From NCBI GenBank assembly GCA_003254925.1, contig QANZ01019100.1:1-64000 (forward strand): a DNA stretch of 64,000 nt. Direction: 5' to 3'. Made by a program: the position numbers and the translations under genes. Below are positions 1 to 12,100 of the stretch, in pieces. Below the pieces are notes generated by a model. It ran no database searches and had not been told where the DNA came from. It was given only the letters and a program-made list of their open reading frames with translations. Every line of letters starts with the position of its first letter. Positions within the stretch are counted from its first letter, which is position 1. This DNA comes from Chamaecrista fasciculata (Eukaryota; Streptophyta; Magnoliopsida; Fabales; Fabaceae).

Positions 1-2990
1 GTGGGGCGGTGATAGCCTCCGCTGCACGTACCCACTTTTATCTTGCGAAGACACGGGTGAATGGATTTTCAACGCAATGCCTCATTGAAGTCTTGGTTTA
101 TTGAATGCGGTGATCGCCTCCGCGGCACGTGTTCAATGGGCCTTGATCAAATTTGGTTGGGCTTTTGCCTCGTTGTTTTGAACTTGGCCATTCACAAGTT
201 TTATTGTGTGACTTAATGGGGTTATCAAAACGGTTTTGGACCTCAAGGCATTAGATGGGATAAACATGCCATAATAAGTATCATATGATGATACAGTCCC
301 ATAAAGATCTAAGAGTCACATGAGATGTGATTGGTAAAGAGTTACCTACCTAAATAACCTAAGGGTGCATGATCGCCTCCGCGACGGTAAACTTTGGTGA
401 AATACGGGTCTTAGCCACTAATAATAAATTTACTGGGTTTTATAAAATGATGGATTTATATTTTGCTAAATAAACTTTCATATCTAAAATTGTAGAATCA
501 AATGGCAAATGTTAGTTCAACGGTTTCACTGCGATCTATCCTTGAGAAGGATAAATTAAATAGGACGAACTTCCTTGTTTGGTTTTTCAAGTTGAGAATT
601 GTTCTCACCCAACAAAGGAAGCTTTATGTCCTGGATAAACCTATCCCTAAGGAGCCTGCCAAAGACTCTCCAAGAGTTCAGAAGAATGCTTACGAGAAGC
701 ACTTCAATGACTCCTTGGAGGTCTCTTGCCTGATGCTAGACACAATGGTTCCCGAGTTGCAAAAGGACTTGGAAATGTTTATGTCTTATGAGATGATGAA
801 ACGTCTCAGGGAAATGTTCCAGCAACAGGTTAGGCGAGAGAGGAATGAGACCACTAAGGCTCTACACTCTTGCAAGATGGCTGAAGGTCAATCCGTAAGT
901 ACCCATATCTTGGAGATGAAGAGGTACATAGATCACCTTGGTAGGCTGGGATTTCCCATTACTCCAGAGCTTGCGACGGATTTGATCCTTAGCTCGCTGC
1001 CTAAAGCTTATGACCAGTTTGTCATGGAGTTTAAGATGAGTGGAATGGAGAAATCAGTTTCTGAGCTGCATATGATGCTTAAGGCTGTTGAAACATCCAT
1101 GAAAAGGGCGCCTGCAACAGTCCTGATAGCTCAGAAAGACCAAGGGAAAGGAAAGGGCAAAAGAAAGAGGAAGGCTGATGCCGTGGATGGTGAGACCAAG
1201 CCAGCGGCCAAGCCCATCCCACAACCTACCAAGAAGGCAAAGCCCGCAAAGGATGCAATTTGCTTTTTCTGTCAAAAGCCAGGACACTGGAAGAGGAATT
1301 GCAAATTGTATATGGAAGATCTAAAGAAACAAGAAGAAAGGCGATGAGGCCTCTACTTCAGGTATCTTTGTTATAAGAGTCCTTTTCTACTTAACCACTT
1401 GGGTATTAGATACAGCACGTGGTTCTCACATTTGATGTGCAGGGTCTTAGAGACAGTAGAAAGCTGGACAGAAGCGAGATGAACCTGCGTGAAGGCAATG
1501 GAGCAAGGGTTGCTGCGATTGCTGTAGGGACATGCAAGCTTGTTTTGCCCTCTGGGCTTACTTTATTGTTATGTACCTTCTTATTTGATAAGGAAGTTTT
1601 TACATGTGTTAACTGTAATAAAAGGTGTTTCAATTTATAAGATAATGTTTTATTTGCTTATAGTGATTTGCAAGATAATCATTGCATCTTAAAATTGGAA
1701 ATGTGATAACGTTATTTATAACATTGATACGGAAGGGATTAAGATTAGCGAATCTAATCCTACAGACCTTTGGCATTGTCGTTTGGGCCATATAAACTAG
1801 AAACGCCTAGAGAAGCTCCATAAAGATGGACTTCTAAGATCATTTGATTTCGAATCATATGATGCTTGCGAGTCTTGCTTACTTGGAAAAATGACAAAGG
1901 CACCCCTCACTGGCCACAGTGGGAGGGCGTCCGACTTATTGGGGATCATACATAGTGATGTATGTGGACCCATGAGTACTTAAGCTAGAGGTGGTTACTC
2001 GTACTTAGTTACGTTCACTGACGATTTCAGTAGGATTGACTGGGTCTACCTAATGAAATACAAGTCAGAGTCTTTTGAAATGTTCAAAAGATTTCAAAAT
2101 GAAGTAGAGAACCAACTTGACAAGAAAATCAAAGTCCTTCGATCCGATCGAGGAGGCGAGTATTTGAGTCAACGAATTTATTGATCATCTTAGGAGATGT
2201 GGGATAGTCCGACAACTTACTCCTCCTGGAACCCCACAGAGGAATGGTGTTTCTGAAAGGAGGAATCGAACTTTATGAGATATGGTTCGATCTATGATGA
2301 GTCAAGCTGATCTTTCGCCATCCTTTTAAGGGCATGCTTTAGAAACTGCTGGTTTCACACTTAACCGTGTTCCGTCTAAGGCAGTTGAGAAGACACCATA
2401 TGAGATATGGAATGGGAAAAGGCCCATTTAGTCTTACCTCAAGATTTGGGGATGTGAAGTTTATGTTAAGCAACAGCCTAACGATAAACTATCTCCCAAA
2501 AACCCTCAAGTGTCTGTTTGTGGGATACCCCAAGGAAACGAGGGGGTATTATGTCTACTACCCAACTGACAACAAAGTGTTTGTAGTCAGGAGTGGATTC
2601 CTTTTAGAAAGGATCTGGTTTCCAAAAGAAACAGTGGGAGTAAGATAGATCATGAAAAGGTTCAAGATCAAGCAGCGTGGTAAGCCTACCACCTATCAAG
2701 AAGCTATTATCATTGTTTTGATAAGGTAGTCAAAGAGTATGGCTTCTTACAAAACTCTGACAAGCCTTGTGTTTACAAGAAGGTTAGTGGGAGCACGATT
2801 GTGTTCTTGGTACTATATGTCGATGACATATTACTCATTGGAAATGATATTCCAACCTTGGAGATTGTGAATCTTGCTTGGGAAAATCATTCTCAATGAA
2901 AGACTTAGGAGAAGCTGCCTATATCCTAGGCATCAAGATCTATAGAGATAGNCTAAAGGGTATTCTATCTATCTTAGAAAGTGTGGTTAT
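1..2990 (+). mobile_element. Ty1/copia LTR retrotransposon fossil (gag to reverse transcriptase)
   Basis: A degraded copia element. A gag-like reading frame at 502-1347 (281 residues) has the UBN2-type gag core and ends with a CCHC zinc knuckle (CFFCQKPGHWKRNC). Downstream, in broken frames, come a protease-like stretch near 1400-1560, a GAG-pre-integrase stretch (LWHCRLGH near 1770), integrase core pieces (HSDVCGP near 1950, TFTDDFSR near 2010, RSDRGGEY near 2145) and reverse transcriptase pieces (LYVDDILLIGND near 2815). The order gag-protease-integrase-RT is diagnostic of Ty1/copia. The element is broken many times and is old. I could not define its left LTR; it may begin before the window. 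A single N lies at 2952. Confidence 0.88.
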
Positions 2991-3480
2991 TAGGATTGTT
3001 CTTTATTATTTATACTTGCTTATTGTTCCGATGTGGTGATAATATAGATTGCCCTGAAGAGTCTTGGCAAAGTTCTCATAAACCGTTATTGGTTGAGTGA
3101 TCTATCCTAATCTTATATCTTTCACCATTGTTCTTAGTCTATTATATTCGAAATTTCGGATTAATACCTTTGAATATGGTTCTTTACATAATTAAAGTGA
3201 CACTTCAATCTCGTATCTTTATGAACTATGATGGTGGAATTCATGATTAGTCTCTAAGATATCTTTATATTATTGTTTCCGTGTCTTTTATATAATTGTT
3301 CTAATATTTATTTTTAAAGCCTCATCTAAGTTCATAGATTTTCATATAAATAATAGTTATCTTTAACCACGAAGTTCCGCGAGAGATTCGACCTTGGGTT
3401 AGCATCTATACTATAGTGATACTTGCAAGGCTCAAGTATTATTAATTTGACTTGCTTAGCACTTCACGACAAAGTGCCCG
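2991..3480. other. Unassigned LTR-like debris between copia fossil and LINE
   Basis: A+T-rich sequence without a gene. It carries a stretch near 3370-3400 (ttccgcgagagattcgacc) that resembles LTR ends, and stops sharply where LINE homology begins at about 3481. Probably the remains of a second LTR element or the distal part of the copia element; no clear boundaries or direct repeats were found. Confidence 0.35.
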
Positions 3481-3481
3481 G

Positions 3482-6310
3482 TCAGCCATCACCGATCCTC
3501 CTCCTGATACCCAATTTGAGAACTTCTCTGCCTTCAAGAATACTGCGCCAAGTGAAGCTAGGATTGGAGCCAAGCTTCGCTTCCATAAAGCTGCAACTGT
3601 TAAAGTACTTGGCTTTCAAGACTCTGGACACCAACGCAGAGGGATCAGAGAGGAGCTTCCAACCCTGTTTGGCAAAGAGAGCCAAATTGAAACATCTAAG
3701 ATCTTTGAACCCCAAGCCCCCAAAGCACTTAGGTGTAGACAAGCTATCCCAATTCATCTAATGTATCTTCCTCTTCTCATCAAAGCTGCCCCACCAAAAC
3801 TTAGCTGAAAGCATCTCAAGGCGATTACAAAGACTCTTATGGAGCAAAAAGCAAGACATTAAAAAAGAGGGGATCGCCTGAGCAACCGCCTTAACAAGAA
3901 TCTCCCTCCCAGCACATGAGAGAAGTCTTCGCTTCCATAATTGAAGCCTCTTCCACACCCTTTTCTCAATGGACTTGAAGGTCTGATTCTTACTTCTTCC
4001 CACATGAGTTGGTAATCCCAAATACTGTTCATTCATTGTTACTGTACTGATGCAGAGAGAGGTAGTGATTCTACTCTTAACATCACTCCTAGTGTTGGGA
4101 CTAAAGAAAATAGCAGTCTTAGCCTTATTGATCATTTGCCCTGAATACATCTCATAAGTATCCAAAATGCCTTTCAAGTTATCCACATGTTATGGGGTCG
4201 CCTTACAGAAGAGCAGACTGTCATCAGCAAAGAACAAGTGACTAATATCAGGAGCATCCCTAGCCACTTTGAGTCCCTGTATAACCCCTTTGCTTCTCGC
4301 ATCATCCAAAAGGGCACTAAGACCTTCAAAGCAAAGAAGAAACATATAAGGAGAAAGGGGGTCTCCCTGCCTTAGTCCACGCAAGGGGACAAAAGCCTCT
4401 GACTCTTTCCCATTAATCATGACCGAAAAAGAGACAGTCCTTACACACCCCATGATCAATGCAATCCATTTCTCTGCAAATCCCATACTAGCCATGACCT
4501 CTTCAAGAAAATTACATTCAACTCCATCGTATGCCTTACTCATGTCAAGCTTAAGGGTCATCCAACCATCTATCTTGGAGCGCTTATTTCTGAGAGCATG
4601 AATGAGCTCGTAAGCTATGAGAACATTATCAGTAATTTGGCGATTATGCACAAAAGCGCTTTGGTTTTCCGAGATAACCAAAGGAAGAAGAGGTTTTAAC
4701 CTGTTAGCATGGACCTTCGCAATAACTTTGTAGGCAACATTGCACAGGCTGATGGGCCGAAACTGAGTAAGATCGACTGGGTCATTCACTTTGGGAATAA
4801 GGACAATTCTCGTGTGATTAAGATTTGAAGGCATGGATTGATTTTCAAAATAATTTCTCACCAGATGGACCAAATCATCCCCCACAGTGTCCCAAAAGTG
4901 TTGGAAAAAAAGGGGAGGAAAGCCGTCTGGGCCTGGAGCTTTAGTTGGGCTCATTTGAAACAAACTTTTCTTAATCTCCTCCTTGGTGCAAGGACCCACT
5001 AAAGCATCATTCATCTCCGCTGAGATTTTACTTGGAATTAGGTCAGTAATAAGACTGGCACTCGGCGGCTGGGAGGTAGTGAACAAAGATCTTAAGTAAG
5101 TGGTAGCAATACCATGAAACTTCTCCTCCTCCTCCTCCGTATCTTCCCCATTCTCATCCTGCAAGTGAGTAATTTTATTTTTCCTTTTTTGCTAGGAAGC
5201 AATAGCATGAAAAATTTAGTATTCAGATCCCCTTCCTTAAGCCATTGATCAGTCCTTGATCTTTGACGCCACATGATTTCTTCTCTCTCCAGGATGCCAT
5301 CTAACTCCATCTCGAGAGCTCTAGCACGATTCATATCAATAGGGTTACTCTGGTTGGTGTAGCATCTTTGGATTTTCGCTTGGAGCTCCTTTATTTTCCT
5401 TCCAACATGACCAAACGTGTCTTTATTCCAAGCAGCAAGGGAGGATCGAGTGTCAACAATTTTTGCATCCCATGAGTCAATATCCCACCTTTCATACGAA
5501 GGCATATTCCAACATTGTGACACAATATTTGGAGCATCAGCATGACTAAGCCACATTTTCTCAAAATAAAAGGGTCTTACACCTCGCGAAGAAGGAGCAA
5601 AATGAGAGTCTCGAAACAGAGCAACAGAGATATGGCAATGATCTGAGGAACCAAAAGGAAGGTTAGAAACTTGGTAGTTGGGAAATTAGTTATGACCAAA
5701 GCTCGTTACCAATAGCTCTGTCAAGTCTTACTTGAATATTCTGCTCCAAGTGTCTGCGATTGCACCAAGTAAACATATGACCTATAAAACCAAGATCTTT
5801 CAACTCACAGAAATCCACCACCTCTCTGAAGTTTTGAATCTGAGTTTGAGATCTGTGATGGTTACTTCAACATTCTCTTTCGTCAAGTACCTCGTTAAAA
5901 TCACCAACAACCATCCAGGGCCCCTGGCCACGATTCCCCAACAGCTTCAAAGTGTCATAGCCTTCACTTCTAGTATCATTGGTACACCCCCCAAGAAAAC
6001 CAGTGAGCCTCCACACCTCTTTGTCTCCGTCCATCACCCCTATCATCAATATGATATTTAGATAAAGAAAGGAGATTCAAGTCAACGCCATCTTTCCACA
6101 GCAGAATTAAACCTCCCTTCTTCCTTGACAGGGAACACACACAACATTATCCATCTTCAGCTTGTACTTCACTTTATCCGCCTCAAAAGCGGTAAGCTTG
6201 GTTTCACACAAAAACAGCACATGGGGATTATATTGTCTCATGACGAGACATAAGGAACGGAAAGCCTAAGGATTCCCCAATCCTCGAACGTTCCAAGCTA
6301 TGATTTTCAT
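3482..6310 (-). pseudogene. LINE ORF2 (endonuclease and reverse transcriptase), broken
   Basis: Starts at the ATG at 6310 with MKIIAWNVRGLGNP, the usual beginning of the LINE endonuclease domain, and soon meets an in-frame stop. Endonuclease pieces continue (GPWMVVGDFNEVL near 5880). The RT occupies 5164-4190 (APGPDGFPPLFFQ, ISLCNVAYKVIAKV, LDMSKAYDGVE, LRGLRQGDPLSP, FADDSLL) and continues in other frames at 4186-3758 and 3757-3482. Catalytic Asp-Asp of FADD is present. The coding sequence runs out at 3482 without the RNase H domain. Confidence 0.85.
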
Positions 6311-7650
6311 GGTTGGTGGTTGTGTTGAGTTTCCCCAACACTGCTGATAGAATAAGCTGACTCATCCAACCTTTGCTTCTTCCCCTCATCAATCTCCATA
6401 GGCTGGCTCACTTCTGTTGCGAAAACCTCTCGCCCACGCTTCCCATTATTCTGATTAGGAGCGTCCTCTAAGCCCCCATTTCTAGCCATCCTCTTCCACT
6501 TCTTACCCTTCACAGGAGCTAGCACACCCTCCGATTTCCCAAAACTGCTCTCTGGAATCTCTTTAAGTGAAGGTTGGTCAGCATGCATTTCACTCCCCAC
6601 AACCACCACCTGCAATCCATTCTCCGCATCCTGACTTTGATGAAATAAATCAGGGTTCGTCTTCGTAGGGGTCGAAGAAATCTCCTTCTCCTTCTGAACG
6701 TCAGGTTCCAAAGAGTTTGAAGGATCCGCTCCCATAGTCATATCAAATAATTTTTTAAGAATGGATTCTGTGAACACTGCCCTTACACATCCCCCCTTAT
6801 CATCCTCTTCACTATAACCGTGAGACCCCTCAGGTTTATAAGCATTTCTAACACGTCTCCCTTGATTTAGTGTGCGCATCCAAGGGCCAAATTCTTTGGT
6901 CTCATCATCCCCTGCATCACATGACCCACTAGTCTCTTTGCAGGATTCCTCATCATGGCTAATAACACCACATTGATAGCAAAACTGAGGGAGTCTTTCA
7001 TATTTAAAATCAATCCAAAAAGCCTCATCCGCTCTACTCCCTATGCAAATTCCTCTTCTTAAAACTTTATTGATATTAAATCTCACCTTAGCCTTCAAAA
7101 TAGGTGCCTTAGTCCCTTGAATATCAAATATACCCACATCTTCAACCTCTCCCAAGGCCGACCCAATCGTCTTGCCCATTTCAGTAGTGCGACAATGAGG
7201 GGGTTGATCCCAAAATTGAACCCATATGCTAACATGTTGAAAATCATACGTGTCATCCTTCCAAATCCTCTTCCACCTAGTGAGAATAATCCAGCTATTA
7301 CGAAAAAGCCAAGGCCCCCTGTCAAGAACACGATTCAAGGCCTCCTCCTTTGCAAAAAACATCTGAAAAACCTTGGGTTCTAATTCATCAATACGAAAAC
7401 CGTCTAGGTTACCCCACATATTCCTCAACGCCGTCTCTAGCGCGTTCTTGAAAATGGGCTTACTAGATATAACTTTATCTATCAAACTGACATTACAGGC
7501 GTCAATTCCTTCCTTCACCACATTGTCACTAAACACAATCAGTGCATCGTCTTGTTTCTTAGATGAAGTTGGTTGCGTTTCGGCGACACTGCCATGATTT
7601 TGGGATTCATGCCCATCCCCATTCCTGGCACCGGCTAATCCACGCATCAT
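6307..7650 (-). CDS. LINE ORF1 protein (DUF4283 plus zinc knuckle)
   Basis: Open frame of 447 residues if read from the ATG at 7650 (MMRGLAGARNGD); the frame is open further upstream but that part is low-complexity and hydrophobic, unlike LINE ORF1. It contains a DUF4283-like RNA-binding domain (WVQFWDQPPH, then KAPILKAKVRFNI) followed by a CCHC knuckle (CYQCGVISHDEESC). This is the standard nucleic-acid-binding ORF1 of plant L1 elements. The stop codon TGA overlaps the ATG of ORF2 as ATGA (6310-6307), which fits termination-reinitiation. ORF1 is intact over this length although ORF2 is broken. Confidence 0.8.
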   Translation of the reverse strand: MMRGLAGARNGDGHESQNHGSVAETQPTSSKKQDDALIVFSDNVVKEGIDACNVSLIDKVISSKPIFKNALETALRNMWGNLDGFRIDELEPKVFQMFFAKEEALNRVLDRGPWLFRNSWIILTRWKRIWKDDTYDFQHVSIWVQFWDQPPHCRTTEMGKTIGSALGEVEDVGIFDIQGTKAPILKAKVRFNINKVLRRGICIGSRADEAFWIDFKYERLPQFCYQCGVISHDEESCKETSGSCDAGDDETKEFGPWMRTLNQGRRVRNAYKPEGSHGYSEEDDKGGCVRAVFTESILKKLFDMTMGADPSNSLEPDVQKEKEISSTPTKTNPDLFHQSQDAENGLQVVVVGSEMHADQPSLKEIPESSFGKSEGVLAPVKGKKWKRMARNGGLEDAPNQNNGKRGREVFATEVSQPMEIDEGKKQRLDESAYSISSVGETQHNHQP

Positions 7651-8215
7651 GAGGGTCGAAACTAAATTTCCGATAGCTACAAGTAGAAGCGCCAAAGAAG
7701 CACTACACCGACGACTATGGAAAAGACAACCAAAAAGATCTAAAGCAACACAAAAAACAGAGACAGAACGCCGTAAACGAGAAACATATAAGACGCCGAT
7801 AACACTGTGAGGAAAGAACGAAACCAGACTAACGAAACCACACGAAAACAAATCCGAAACTAGATCAAAACGCAAGAATGCGCACCAACAGCCCACAACA
7901 AGACCACACAAAGAAACAAGAAACCAAAGCAGAAAAACAGACCAAAACAAAAATCGGTCGACCAAAGCAAACACAGAAGAACACCGTCACGACGGCGACG
8001 GAAACAGAGCGGGAGGAATCCGGCAGAATCGATTTGGAGAAGACGAAGAAATCCGCGCCAAGAACCAAACCCTCGCTCGACCAAAACCCCAATCGAAACA
8101 CCACGGAGAAGCATGAACCCTCAGTCGGCCAGACGAACGCAACACGAGCAACACAAGCACCGTCGAAATGGGCGGCGAAGCACAACGGATGGTGGTGGCG
8201 GCGCTACACGGTATT

Positions 8216-9137
8216 GTTGGGAATTGTAGGCGCCTAACGCAGCGGAAGCAAAAATAAAATTAAAATAAAACACGCTAGGTCCTAAAATTCCCGAACGGAT
8301 CCGCTAGTAGAATTTAAAACTTTTATAGATAGTGGTATACCTCACGAGTTTCAATCCTCTGGNGGGCACAATCTCCAACAGGTATGACCTAGTAGAGTCA
8401 AAACGAAGGTTTTTCAAGAGAACTCTCTATATGTTTTTTATTGAGATATTTGGGGCAACTTATTACTTCAGTTAATTACTTAATTTAATATACATTTTGA
8501 TCTTAAGGACTAAATCGCAACGAAGTGTATTTCCCCATTATAGTTTTGTTAGTTTACTCGTTAGTTAAAAGCTCTTCAGCCATGACTCTTGAGAGTTGAG
8601 ACACACACGCTAACTCAGGCTCACAAAATAGGGCGGCAGTCACATTTTTCTCTGATATCACGAAGCTGACAAAAAGGCAGAACACGCACACAGGGTAGGG
8701 TGGATCCTTTCATTCGCACACAGTCACTACGTCACCGTCTTCTTCTACCCCGAAAACCCTTTCTTCTTCTCTCTCGGCCTGCTTGATCTATTCCCTTTAA
8801 TGCCATTGCTTGTTCGTTCGAGAGGGATCGCTTACGTCATCTGCCTGATTTTACCTGTTGGCCACCGGAAATAATTCGCAGGAGATCAAGCCAACGACGG
8901 CTCCGTCCCATTTATCTGAAATACTGATATTTGAATTAATCACATAAATAGCGTATGAAGGAGGATCCGTTGGGAAGGAGGCGGACGGAGCTTGCTGTTG
9001 AGTTGACTAGACAACTCACGGTCCACTCAAGCGTCCTGTAGCAGCTTCTGCTGCAATATGAATCACGAAAACTATTAGTTTTTTTTTTTTTTTTCCTTTT
9101 ATGAGTGATTCCATTTGAAGTTTCCGGCAGAAAGTAA
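8216..9137. other. Intergenic and GnTI promoter/5' leader
   Basis: 8216-8560 looks like repeat-derived sequence (cgcagcggaagc and a run with a single N at 8363) that I could not classify. 8580-9137 should hold the promoter and 5' leader of the GnTI gene: pyrimidine-rich tracts (tcttcttctctctcgg near 8763) typical of plant 5' UTRs, and an ACGTCA motif at about 8732. No TATA box or transcription start can be fixed from sequence alone. Confidence 0.45.
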
Positions 9138-12100
9138 ATGGCAAAATTTCTGTGCGATTTTCGGTTTCTTCTGCTGCTTGCAGCTGGTGTCTTCATCTAC
9201 ATCCAGGTGTGTGACTCCCTAACCCTAACCCTGCGTTTCTCATTCTGATGGCCATTTTCTCTTTTGTCACATGTTTGTATTTGAGTCGTTGATCGCGTGC
9301 TTATTGTTTCCACTGTGCTTCAGATGAGGCTTTTTGCCACACAATCAGAATATGCCGATCGCCTCGCTGCTGCTGTAAGTCCACTCTACCTCTTCTCATT
9401 CATTTATACGTTGATACTCTGCCCTTGCTATTCTGTTTGTTCTTATTTCCATACACTTTTTTTTTTATATATAATCAGACTCTTAATCTCTGATTTCTCC
9501 TGAACTGTTTCTGATAGAGCTTTCCGTTCTGAAGTGCTTAATTCAATGTCACAGATGCTTCAAACGACACTTCAGATGCATTAGAATTTATGGTTTTCTT
9601 CTAAAAACTAAATACTCTTCCGTTTCTGAAAAGCAATAATTTCTCTTGGATATTTCCTTTGCCTTTCTTTGGTATAGTTTATTACAGTGATGCTCAACAC
9701 CAATTTTGTTTTGTTGCTTAATAAGCTATAAAGGGGTGCGGGGGGGAAGACCTTTGATTAACTTATGCATGCCTCAAGGATTATTGGCAAGTTACACCAA
9801 ATGCTATTCGAAATTTTTGTTTTGCAGATTGAGGCTGAAAACCATTGTACAAGTCAAATGCGATCATTGATTGATCAAATTAGCTTGCAACAAGGACGAA
9901 TTGTGGCCTTAGAAGGTGAGATATATTTGTTTAAAATTTGAGTTATGTATCTCATATAAGTGAAACGAAGAAATGATTTAAATTTTTTATTTAAAGTCCG
10001 ATTCCCAATTTTCTTCCATTGTCTAAGTTTTTTGGGAAGTCAAGGCCCCTTTCAAGTTGAAGACTTTCGTTTGGACAAGACACTTAATAGAATTAATACA
10101 AATTATCTGCTTCGTATTTGAAGACCCAATCGTGCCTTATCACCTATTGTTTGTGTGATGCATCTGGGAAGTTTAGAGACAAATAGCCATCCCTTTTTAC
10201 GATGTAAAGTGGCTTGGCATATCTGGAATAGGCTGTCTAGTTTCTTTGATGAGTGTTAGGTTTGTCTAGATGATTTTGGGGCTTTTCTAGCTATCAAGTT
10301 AGAGTTTTGGGAGGCATAAAAAAGATAAAGTTCTCTTGCAATGAACAACCTTTGCTAGTTGTTGCCATCTTTGGAGTGGCATATAATTTTGGTCATTTAT
10401 TTATTTGCCTACTCTGCATCAATTTTCTGTTACATTAGATGTGTGTTGTCTTCATTTCTTTCATCAATACATAGATTCAATTTCAGAAGAGAAGAATCGT
10501 CGAGACCAAGAGTGTGGGCAAATGAAGTCTCTCGTTCAAGATCTTGAAAGTATGTTTGCTTCATGTTTCCTTTACCTTTTCATCATGACATTGGTAAATT
10601 TATAAATATTTGACCTTTGGAATCTTTATCAATTCAAAGCCTTAGGTAGGAGACACTTGGATGAATTGTTCATGATTGATTTACCTTGAGGCCATTAGAG
10701 AGGCAAGCAATTGGAAGCCTTGGATGGATTAGTTGAAATCCTTAAGTCTTAACATCCCTCTAAATTGATGCTATTCTTTGCATTTTGAGGTTGGGCGTGA
10801 TGTTTTTAATATTTTTAGAGATTTCTAGTTGAGGCATATATTAATTTAGATTGGCATAATTATGTAGGAAAGGTAGAGAAAGGGGAAGGAAGAGATTGAA
10901 AATAGAGGAATGGGAATGAGAAAAGAGAAGAGAAGGAGGGAGAAGCAGAATTTGGGAGGGAGGAGGAAGAGGAACCAGAGGGAGAGAAGAGGCTGGAAAG
11001 AGGGAGAAGTTGAAGGAGGGAGAGAGTTTCAGAAAACCATTTTAATTCATCATCAAGTCTGCCTTACAATAGATGGGGAAGGGGTTTAAATATAACAATA
11101 ATAATACAATAAAACAGTTGGGTGAAAAAAACAATTCAATTGTTTTGTTCAATTTAAATAAATTCAATGATTGTTTAAGGACTGTGCATGCATTTTACCA
11201 TAATAACATATTTTGTTATGTAATTGTAAGATCATTAATGAATGTCTTTCCTTAATCTAAGTACCTAACAAGATTGTGGTGACTTATGAATAATGTATGT
11301 TATATTAGAAGCATTCTACAATTTGTTTCAGTATGCAAATTGGGTCCTTATTTTCATAGAAATGTAACCAATAATTCAAAATAATATTGTTCTTCTGAAT
11401 AATCCAAGAGAGAATATATATATATATATATATATATATTTTATCTCCATGTAATATGATATTCAGGTGTCAACTAGATATTCAGAAACTGAACTTTCTA
11501 TAAATAAATATTTCAGGAAAAGGCCTGCAGAGGCTGATCGACAAAGTGCAGGTTCAAAAGAAACTTACCAGTCTGATGATGATTCCTGCATGCACGATTT
11601 CTCTTCCTGGAGTTTATTGCTTCTGATTATATTGATGATTCTCCATTCTGAACTTTTTAGGTCCCCATGGCAGCCGTGGTGATCATGGCTTGTAATCGTG
11701 CTGATTATCTAGAGAGGACTATTAACTCTGTACTGAAGTATGCATAGTAAATAGCATTTTTTTCCTTTATTCTATTCCCCTGCACTTGATTATTTAACTA
11801 TTTATTTGATTTAATGAGGCATAAACGTTTTATTTCTCTAGATACCAAAGTTCAATCTCTTCAAGATATCCACTATTTGTATCCCAGGTATTGGATAGCT
11901 TCTGGTTTGCAAAAGGAGTTTCAGTTGTATTGTTGAATTGATTTGAGTCATCTTCATTATTTTTGTGGATACACACGAGATTGATGTTGGACCTGTAAAA
12001 GAGAAAAAGAATCAAGGGGAAGGGAGAGTAGAAATAAGAAAGGGAAAGAGGGAGAAGAGAAGAAATGAGGGGGAAAGAAGAGTACAAAAATGAAAGGGCT

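Larger units (their letters stand above)
3481..8215 (-). mobile_element. L1-type LINE, 3' end missing
   Basis: Minus-strand non-LTR retrotransposon of the plant L1 type. It reads from a 5' leader near 8215 through ORF1 (7650-6307), an apurinic endonuclease-like start (6310 onward) and a reverse transcriptase (about 5560-3482). The RT shows FADDSLLF, a GLRQGDPLSPYMFLL block and the usual C-terminal thumb region. Homology stops at 3481 within the region after RT, so the RNase H part, 3' UTR and poly(A) are absent. LINEs normally lose their 5' end, so the missing 3' end suggests a later rearrangement or an LTR-element insertion whose far side is outside the window. ORF2 is disabled by several stops and frameshifts; the element is not active. 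Confidence 0.9.
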
